Shown piece after piece: positions 58,436-64,000 of a DNA stretch of 64,000 bases (position 1 is its first letter; every line of letters starts with the position of its first letter). The notes beneath the pieces were generated by a model that saw nothing but the letters and a program-made list of their open reading frames with translations, did no database searches and was not told the origin of the DNA. The stretch spans positions 82,929 to 146,928 of the forward strand of contig CAMQVH010000005.1 in the NCBI GenBank assembly GCA_947038155.1. The letters are read 5' to 3'. The DNA is from an uncultured Bacteroides sp. (GTDB lineage Bacteria > Bacteroidota > Bacteroidia > Bacteroidales > Bacteroidaceae). Both the position numbers and the translations under genes were made by a program.

Positions 58436-58456
58436 AACTCGTAATTTCCTAGTTGT

Positions 58457-59707
58457 ATGAAAAAAAAATATATAGTATTAGTCTGGCTTTTTCTTTTAGT
58501 AAAAGTATCGTATTCTCAGGAGAGAGTACCAATCTATTCTTTTGCTCAAGTTACAGAAGATTTTGACTATTACATAAATACTTTGAGGACGAAGCATCCT
58601 AATTTGTATGCATTCGTTACGGAAGACTATTTCAATAAAGAAGTGGAGCAAGCACGAAGTATGCTCACGGATTCGATGAATATTGTTGATTTATGGAGAA
58701 CAATGTTAAGACTTCAACATTGTTTAGATGGACATTCCGGCATGGATTATATTGATCTAAAACATTCATTTCCATTGGTTTACGGAGGTGCTTCTTATTT
58801 GTATCCTGACAGTGTTACTGATAATGAGATCTTTATGAATGGTATGAAAGTGATATCAATCAATGGAATGGAAGCTCATAAGATTATTCACGAACTAGAC
58901 AAATGTATATGGGCAGAAGAAAACCCGAAGTTGCGATTATGTCATTTAAGAGGGTATTTTCCTTCCTTAACATATTCTGTATTAAAATTAGTTCCACCTT
59001 ATAAAGTTGTATATCAAGGAGAAAGTGGAGAGGAAATAGTAAAAACTGAAATAGGAATCCAAGACCATTTTACGGATTTTAACAAAGCTTTTACAGGTAT
59101 TCCATTTGACTATAAACTTTACCCTGAAGAATCAATTGCGTATCTCGAAGTGAATTCATTTAGCTTACCATGTTTGGCAGAAGACGGTTTAATTGAGACT
59201 TTTCAAAAAACACTTGATACTCTTTTTGTTGAAAAGAAAATTAATGATTATAAATACCTGTTTATTGATATATCGAAAAATACTGGGGGAGGAGATGGAC
59301 CTGTTCTTGCATTATTCAATAAATTGCAGCATGACACTGTAGTAGTTGTAGATAAGGGAACAGGGAATTATATTTATCCACAAGTGATAACTGGTTACAG
59401 CGGTCATGTATTCGTTATAGCTGGACATTGGACATATTCGGCTGCACATTTGTTTTATTTGTTAATGAAAAACTCTCATAGAGGTATATTGGTGGGAGAA
59501 CCCCCCGGACATTATTATCAGGTTTATGCGCCATTAGTCAGATATAAATTACCGAATACTAATTTACCGTTCATTTGTGCCAAAAAAGCTCATGGATATG
59601 ATGTAGATGTGACGCCAGATGTGCCATGGAGTATCGATTGTTTCCATGAAACGTTTACACTGGATGATCTTAAAAAAATGATAGAATTGTATAACCATAA
59701 ACGTTAG
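58457..59707 (+). CDS. Secreted S41 family peptidase in the peptide locus
   Basis: The 416-residue protein has a signal peptide (ending VSYSQ) and should work in the periplasm. S41 markers are the early KHPNLYAFVTEDYF and LDGHSGM segments, YLFIDISKNTGGGDG, and the Ser nucleophile Ser328 in HWTYSAAHLF, followed by ILVGEPPG. Such peptidases cleave C-terminal or unfolded regions; this one has no obvious PDZ domain. It lies between the precursor gene and the maturase gene, 5 bp before the latter. Possible jobs are trimming the exported peptide, protecting the producer, or processing another substrate; the sequence does not decide. Confidence 0.75.
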   Translation: MKKKYIVLVWLFLLVKVSYSQERVPIYSFAQVTEDFDYYINTLRTKHPNLYAFVTEDYFNKEVEQARSMLTDSMNIVDLWRTMLRLQHCLDGHSGMDYIDLKHSFPLVYGGASYLYPDSVTDNEIFMNGMKVISINGMEAHKIIHELDKCIWAEENPKLRLCHLRGYFPSLTYSVLKLVPPYKVVYQGESGEEIVKTEIGIQDHFTDFNKAFTGIPFDYKLYPEESIAYLEVNSFSLPCLAEDGLIETFQKTLDTLFVEKKINDYKYLFIDISKNTGGGDGPVLALFNKLQHDTVVVVDKGTGNYIYPQVITGYSGHVFVIAGHWTYSAAHLFYLLMKNSHRGILVGEPPGHYYQVYAPLVRYKLPNTNLPFICAKKAHGYDVDVTPDVPWSIDCFHETFTLDDLKKMIELYNHKR

Positions 59708-59712
59708 AAGAT

Positions 59713-61056
59713 ATGTATCAATTAAGCTTTTATAATTATTATGTTAACAACGGAGATCGGACAATTTACTTCAATAGCATTTCCGGTCAAATCTTCTCTG
59801 TATCAGAACAAGAACATATATTTCTTCAGAACCAATTCAATGATCTTATTTCTTTTGAATTAGAATATAATTCTGTGTTCAAGAAGTTTGTAGATTGGGA
59901 ATTTATCACTGATACAGAAAGAGATCAGAAAGATGTTATTCGACTTATAAATCACAAGAAAGTTTTTTTGGATAAGACCTATCGCTTGGTCATTAATCCT
60001 ACATTGGAATGTAATTTCAGGTGTTGGTATTGCTATGAAGACCACGTTGCGGGGAAAATGAATGAAGAGACCATAGAAAAAATAAAAAAGCATGTAAAAT
60101 TAATGATTAAAGAAGAAAGGATAAGTAGTTTGCTCCTTGATTGGTTTGGAGGGGAGCCTTTATTATATTTTGACGAGATTATTGTTCCTTTATCCGAACA
60201 ACTTCGTGATATAATGACAGAAAATGGATTGCCTTTTTTCACTCAAGCAACAACAAATGGTTCATTGATAACAGAAGAAAGGGCTAAAAAAATGAATGAG
60301 TTGGGCATGAAGCATTTTCAGATAACACTGGATGGTGATGAAAAAAGACATAATCGGATACGGAATATGAATGGGGCTCCATCTTACAAGCAAATACTTC
60401 AGGGAATTTATTATTTATGTGATAATATCCCCGATGTTAACGTAACGTTACGTATAAACTATGACACCCAGACGCTTGAGAAAAGTAATATGAAAGAAGT
60501 CTTCGAAATGATTCCTGCTAAATATCGTCATAAAATAAGTCCAAGCTTCCAACGTGTGTGGCAAACTGAAAGTAAAAGAAACGAGGAAGGTAATAATCCT
60601 AATAAACTAGCTATATTTGAATATTGCAAAGAGTTGGGATATGACGCAGAGAATCCTTCAAGTTGTTTGTCAGTTTTGAAAGGACATACATGTTATGTAG
60701 ACCGTTATTATCATACGGAAATCAATTTTGACGGGAAAATATATAAATGTACTGCAAGAGCTTATTCTGACGAGTATGTGTTGGGAGAGTTGCAAGATGA
60801 TGGGCATATATTATGGAATCAAGAGAAAATGAGGAAAATGTATGCAAAGGCAACATTTGAAAATGAAATGTGTCTGGCCTGTAAGCATATGCCTTTGTGT
60901 ACTGGACCTTGTTCCCAAAAACTTATGGAAACTCCTAAAGAGTTGCTTCATACTATATGTCCATTAACCACAGCTGATGTGAATGTGGATACATTTATTC
61001 GAAATCTATATGATGGAAAAATGAAAGCGTTACAAGCTGCGAAATCAATAAGTTAA
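59713..61056 (+). CDS. Radical SAM/SPASM peptide maturase
   Basis: The 447-residue cytoplasmic protein has the radical SAM iron-sulfur motif CNFRCWYC with cysteines 100, 104 and 107. An N-terminal region (1-90) may be a precursor-recognition domain. The C-terminal SPASM region (about 320-435) carries further cysteines (HTCYVDRYYH, YKCTARAYS, CLACKHMPLCTGPC, HTICPL) for auxiliary clusters. Such enzymes make thioether or carbon-carbon crosslinks in ribosomal peptides. The adjacent precursor has seven cysteines, suggesting thioether links (sactipeptide or ranthipeptide type). It lies between the S41 peptidase (5 bp) and the exporter (27 bp). Confidence 0.88.
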   Translation: MYQLSFYNYYVNNGDRTIYFNSISGQIFSVSEQEHIFLQNQFNDLISFELEYNSVFKKFVDWEFITDTERDQKDVIRLINHKKVFLDKTYRLVINPTLECNFRCWYCYEDHVAGKMNEETIEKIKKHVKLMIKEERISSLLLDWFGGEPLLYFDEIIVPLSEQLRDIMTENGLPFFTQATTNGSLITEERAKKMNELGMKHFQITLDGDEKRHNRIRNMNGAPSYKQILQGIYYLCDNIPDVNVTLRINYDTQTLEKSNMKEVFEMIPAKYRHKISPSFQRVWQTESKRNEEGNNPNKLAIFEYCKELGYDAENPSSCLSVLKGHTCYVDRYYHTEINFDGKIYKCTARAYSDEYVLGELQDDGHILWNQEKMRKMYAKATFENEMCLACKHMPLCTGPCSQKLMETPKELLHTICPLTTADVNVDTFIRNLYDGKMKALQAAKSIS

Positions 61057-61083
61057 TAAAACTACTTAATTAAAAGGACTTAT

Positions 61084-63300
61084 ATGGATTTTCCTTTTTA
61101 TCATCAACACGACTCGATGGATTGCGGTCCGGCCTGCTTGCAAATGATTGCTAAATTTTACGGTAAAATGCATTCTCTGCAAACCTTAAGGGAGTATTGC
61201 TATGCAAACCGTAACGGAGTCACTTTGTTAGGCATTAGCGATGCGGCAGAACGTATTGGTTTTCGTGCTATGGGCATCAAGACAGACTTTTCCAAACTGG
61301 CAAATAAGGTAATATTGCCTTGTATTGTCCATTGGAAACAAGATCATTTTGTTGTGGTGTATAAAATAAAAATTCATAAGTCCGGGAGTAAGCCTAAAGG
61401 TACAGTGTATGTGTCTGATCCTGCATTTGGGCGTTTGAAGTATAGTATTGAAGAATTTTGTGATGGATGGCTCAGTTCCGTTGATAAAGGAAAAGAGAAG
61501 GGAATGGTTTTAATGCTGGCGCCATCCATTCATTTTTATGACAAAGGTATCAATGATGAAACTAAAAAGCAGAGTATTTTATTTTTCTTGAATTACCTTC
61601 GTCCTCACAAAAAAATGTTTGTGCAGATCGTTTTGGGAATGTTGCTGGGACTAGTGTTCCAGTTAATATTTCCATTCTTGACTCAGTCGATGATAGACGT
61701 GGGTGTATTGAATAATAATTTGAATTTTATTATTCTAATATTAGTCACGCAATTAATTTTATCGACTAGCCAATTGTCTGTTGGTTTCATACAAAGCTGG
61801 ATATTTACGCATATTAATACACGAATAAACGTTGCGCTAATCTCTGATTTTATTTTTAAATTACTAAAACTACCCATTCGTTTTTTTGATTCAAAAAAGA
61901 CCGGGGATATCATGCAGCGCATTGGAGACCATTCGCGTATTGAAAGCTTTCTCACAAGTTCCTCTCTTGCGACTTTCTTTTCATTATTCAATTTTTTTGT
62001 GTTCGGCATCATACTTGCTATCTATAATATGCAAATACTAATCATATTTGTGATAGGGCATTCTATCTATATGGGCTGGATATTCCTTTTTTTAAGAGTA
62101 CGTAGGCAATTGGATTTTAAGCGTTTTGAGAAAGCGGCAAAAAATCAAAGTAATATTATCCAGATAATAGAAGGCGCACAGGAAATAAAATTGAATAATT
62201 GCGAAAATAAAGTGCGTTGTAAATGGGAGAAAATACAAGCTGAACTTTTCGAAGTCACGGTTAAAGGGGTATCTATTGATCAAGTACAAAGTGGGGGAGC
62301 TTTTTTTATTTCTCAAACTTTAAACATTATATTATCTGTTATAGCAGCAAAAGAAGTTATTGAAGGACGAATGACGCTTGGTATGATGATGTCTCTCTCC
62401 TATATAATAGGACAACTAAGAGGTCCTATCGAAAATATGATAGGGTTTATACATGCTTATCAAGATGCTAAAATAAGTTTGGAACGTCTGGGAGAAGTTC
62501 ATTTCCAAGCTAATGAAGACCAAATAACTGAAGATGATATAACGGAATTGGAGCCAAAAGACCATAATATTAGAATCGAAGGACTTAATTTTAGCTATTT
62601 AGGTCCTAAATTAACTCCTGTTCTATCGGATATAAACTTGGTAATTCCTCAAAATAAGGTCACTGCAATTGTTGGAGCTAGTGGTAGCGGTAAGACAACA
62701 TTGATTAAATTATTAATGGGAAATTACCTTCCTGATAAAGGGCGTATTAAGATCGGGCATTTAGACCTTAATCATATTAATCCTCGTTTTTGGCGGTCGA
62801 AATGCGGCATTGTTATGCAAGAAGGGTATCTGTTCTCAGAATCTGTGGCTGAAAATATAGCTATTGGAGATGACGATATAGATAAAGAAAGATTGTACAA
62901 TGCTGCTATTACTGCAAATATTCATGATTTTATTGAAGAACTTCCCTCTGGCTATAATACGGTAATAGGTAAAGAAGGCAGTGGTATTAGTCAAGGTCAA
63001 AAGCAACGCATTCTAATAGCACGTGCCGTTTATAAAAATCCAGATTTCATATTCTTTGATGAAGCAACTAATTCACTGGATGCAAATAATGAATCTGAAA
63101 TTATGCGAAATATGGAACGCTTCTTTGAGGGTAGAACCGTAGTAGTAGTTGCACATCGATTGAGTACCGTACAGAATGCCGATCAAATTGTAGTGTTAGA
63201 TAAAGGCAAGATTGTAGAGATAGGAAATCATCAAGAATTGCTTAATCAAAAAGGATACTATTACACATTAGTAAAGAATCAACTAAACCTATCAGAATAA
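61084..63300 (+). CDS. Peptidase-containing ABC exporter (C39 peptidase, PCAT type)
   Basis: The 738-residue protein combines an N-terminal C39 cysteine peptidase (about 1-140), a six-helix membrane domain (about 165-470) and an ATPase. The peptidase triad is Cys14 (MDCGPACL), His88 (QDHFVVVY) and Asp112 (VSDPAFG). The ATPase has Walker A at 531-539 (GASGSGKTT), an ISQGQ signature at 635-639 in place of LSGGQ, and Walker B ending Asp659-Glu660. Such exporters cut the double-glycine leader at GG and secrete the core. The precursor ends its leader in VVGG. The gene overlaps the HlyD-type gene by one base (TAATG). Confidence 0.92.
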   Translation: MDFPFYHQHDSMDCGPACLQMIAKFYGKMHSLQTLREYCYANRNGVTLLGISDAAERIGFRAMGIKTDFSKLANKVILPCIVHWKQDHFVVVYKIKIHKSGSKPKGTVYVSDPAFGRLKYSIEEFCDGWLSSVDKGKEKGMVLMLAPSIHFYDKGINDETKKQSILFFLNYLRPHKKMFVQIVLGMLLGLVFQLIFPFLTQSMIDVGVLNNNLNFIILILVTQLILSTSQLSVGFIQSWIFTHINTRINVALISDFIFKLLKLPIRFFDSKKTGDIMQRIGDHSRIESFLTSSSLATFFSLFNFFVFGIILAIYNMQILIIFVIGHSIYMGWIFLFLRVRRQLDFKRFEKAAKNQSNIIQIIEGAQEIKLNNCENKVRCKWEKIQAELFEVTVKGVSIDQVQSGGAFFISQTLNIILSVIAAKEVIEGRMTLGMMMSLSYIIGQLRGPIENMIGFIHAYQDAKISLERLGEVHFQANEDQITEDDITELEPKDHNIRIEGLNFSYLGPKLTPVLSDINLVIPQNKVTAIVGASGSGKTTLIKLLMGNYLPDKGRIKIGHLDLNHINPRFWRSKCGIVMQEGYLFSESVAENIAIGDDDIDKERLYNAAITANIHDFIEELPSGYNTVIGKEGSGISQGQKQRILIARAVYKNPDFIFFDEATNSLDANNESEIMRNMERFFEGRTVVVVAHRLSTVQNADQIVVLDKGKIVEIGNHQELLNQKGYYYTLVKNQLNLSE

Positions 63301-63980
63301 TGGAAAGAAATGAAAATAACATAGAACTTCGGACTTCTGAGATTGATGCTATACTGGGAAAGTCTCCTAATTGGATCATGCGAACCGGTATTGGTGTCAT
63401 TTGTGCCAGCGTATTGATATTATTAGTTGGAAGTGCTTTTTTCTATTATCCGGAAACTATTAGTTGCAGTATTAATATAACCACAAATCTGCCACCCTCT
63501 CATTTAATAAATAAAGGTGGAGGACTTATTGAGAAAATGTATGTTGAAAAAGACGATATTGTCAAGAGGAACCAAATTCTTGCCGTAATAAAGAATTCCG
63601 CAAATGTGGATGATGTGTTATGGCTGAAATTAGTAATGGACTCTATAAGCACAGAACAATATAAAAAAGTAATAGATATTTTTGAGAAGAAAAAAAATCT
63701 TGAACTTGGTGATTTAACAAACTCCTTTTCTGTACTTCAAAAGGCAATTGAATCATACGACATATTTTGTAGGCTCAAAACATATGAGAAAAAACAGCAA
63801 GCACTATTGAAAGAAATACAGCATACTGCCTCGTATGAACAATCTTTAATAAAAAAATATGAACTTGAAAATGCCAATTGTGATATTGCAGCGCAAGCTT
63901 TCAAAAGAGACAGTACTTTATTTGTCGGTAACGCTGCTACTATGATTCCTGACTTTATCATTGCGTCACCCAAATCATAA
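63300..63980 (+). CDS. HlyD-type periplasmic adaptor, apparently truncated by a frameshift
   Basis: The protein has an N-terminal cytoplasmic tail, one membrane segment (about 25-48), the start of a lipoyl domain (HLINKGGGLIEKMYVEKDDI) and a long alpha hairpin (KTYEKKQQALLKEIQHTASY). It forms the bridge from the ABC exporter to an outer-membrane channel. The frame ends at codon 226 in ASPKS and lacks the second lipoyl half and beta barrel; usual length is about 400-430. In the frame starting at 63968 the code continues open to the window edge (ITLTNHQY), looking like HlyD-type hairpin sequence. That points to a frameshift near 63966-63975, in the gene or in the assembly. Confidence 0.75.
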   Translation: MERNENNIELRTSEIDAILGKSPNWIMRTGIGVICASVLILLVGSAFFYYPETISCSINITTNLPPSHLINKGGGLIEKMYVEKDDIVKRNQILAVIKNSANVDDVLWLKLVMDSISTEQYKKVIDIFEKKKNLELGDLTNSFSVLQKAIESYDIFCRLKTYEKKQQALLKEIQHTASYEQSLIKKYELENANCDIAAQAFKRDSTLFVGNAATMIPDFIIASPKS

Positions 63981-64000
63981 CTCTAACCAATCATCAGTAT

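Overview
The window looks like the chromosome of a gut Bacteroides species close to B. thetaiotaomicron. SusC/SusD pairs, a hybrid two-component regulator, acidic lipoprotein export signals and repeated TAnnTTTG promoter boxes (the -7 element of the Bacteroides housekeeping sigma factor) all point there. From memory, the gene order from the left edge to the beta-galactosidase resembles B. thetaiotaomicron BT_3312 to about BT_3340; that comparison is recollection and was not searched.

Layout. (1) 1-4.8 kb: distal end of a beta-1,6-glucan utilisation locus (end of a GH30, a surface glycan-binding lipoprotein with an internal duplication, a GH3 beta-glucosidase). (2) 5.1-11.2 kb: a housekeeping minus-strand operon (dapB, signal peptidase I, a second signal peptidase homologue that has lost its catalytic Ser and Lys, a WbqC-like protein), then plus-strand DUF2851 and DUF4348 genes. 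(3) 11.2-34 kb: a chondroitin/glycosaminoglycan locus with a PL8 lyase, a PL29-type lyase, two glycan-binding lipoproteins, SusD, SusC, a GalNAc-6-sulfatase and a large hybrid sensor. A porin and a tRNA-dihydrouridine synthase sit between the PL8 gene and the rest. (4) 34-45 kb: a CBM9-like protein, an RND efflux operon ending in an lpxA paralogue, and a GH2 beta-galactosidase. (5) 45.4-54.8 kb: two tandem SusC/SusD pairs with no enzyme beside them. (6) 54.9-56.4 kb: two HU-like proteins with different tails; the promoter of one lies inside four ACTATAGT boxes spaced exactly 22 bp apart. (7) 56.6 kb to the right edge: an AT-richer ribosomal peptide (RiPP) locus.

The RiPP locus is the most novel part. 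In order it encodes remnants of a broken glycosyltransferase region, an intact glycosyltransferase with motifs like the mucin-type polypeptide GalNAc-transferases, a 119-residue double-glycine-leader precursor with seven cysteines and a mucin-like Pro/Thr tail, a secreted S41 peptidase, a radical SAM/SPASM maturase, a C39-peptidase ABC exporter, and an HlyD-type adaptor whose frame breaks just before the window ends. The simplest reading is a cysteine-crosslinked, O-glycosylated peptide matured in the cytoplasm and trimmed during export.

Several intergenic regions also carry repeat structures that the genes do not explain: two arrays of contiguous 22-bp dyad-containing units with locus-specific sequence (14651-14760 and 29745-29832) and two long perfect inverted repeats (4914-4976 and 14825-14884).
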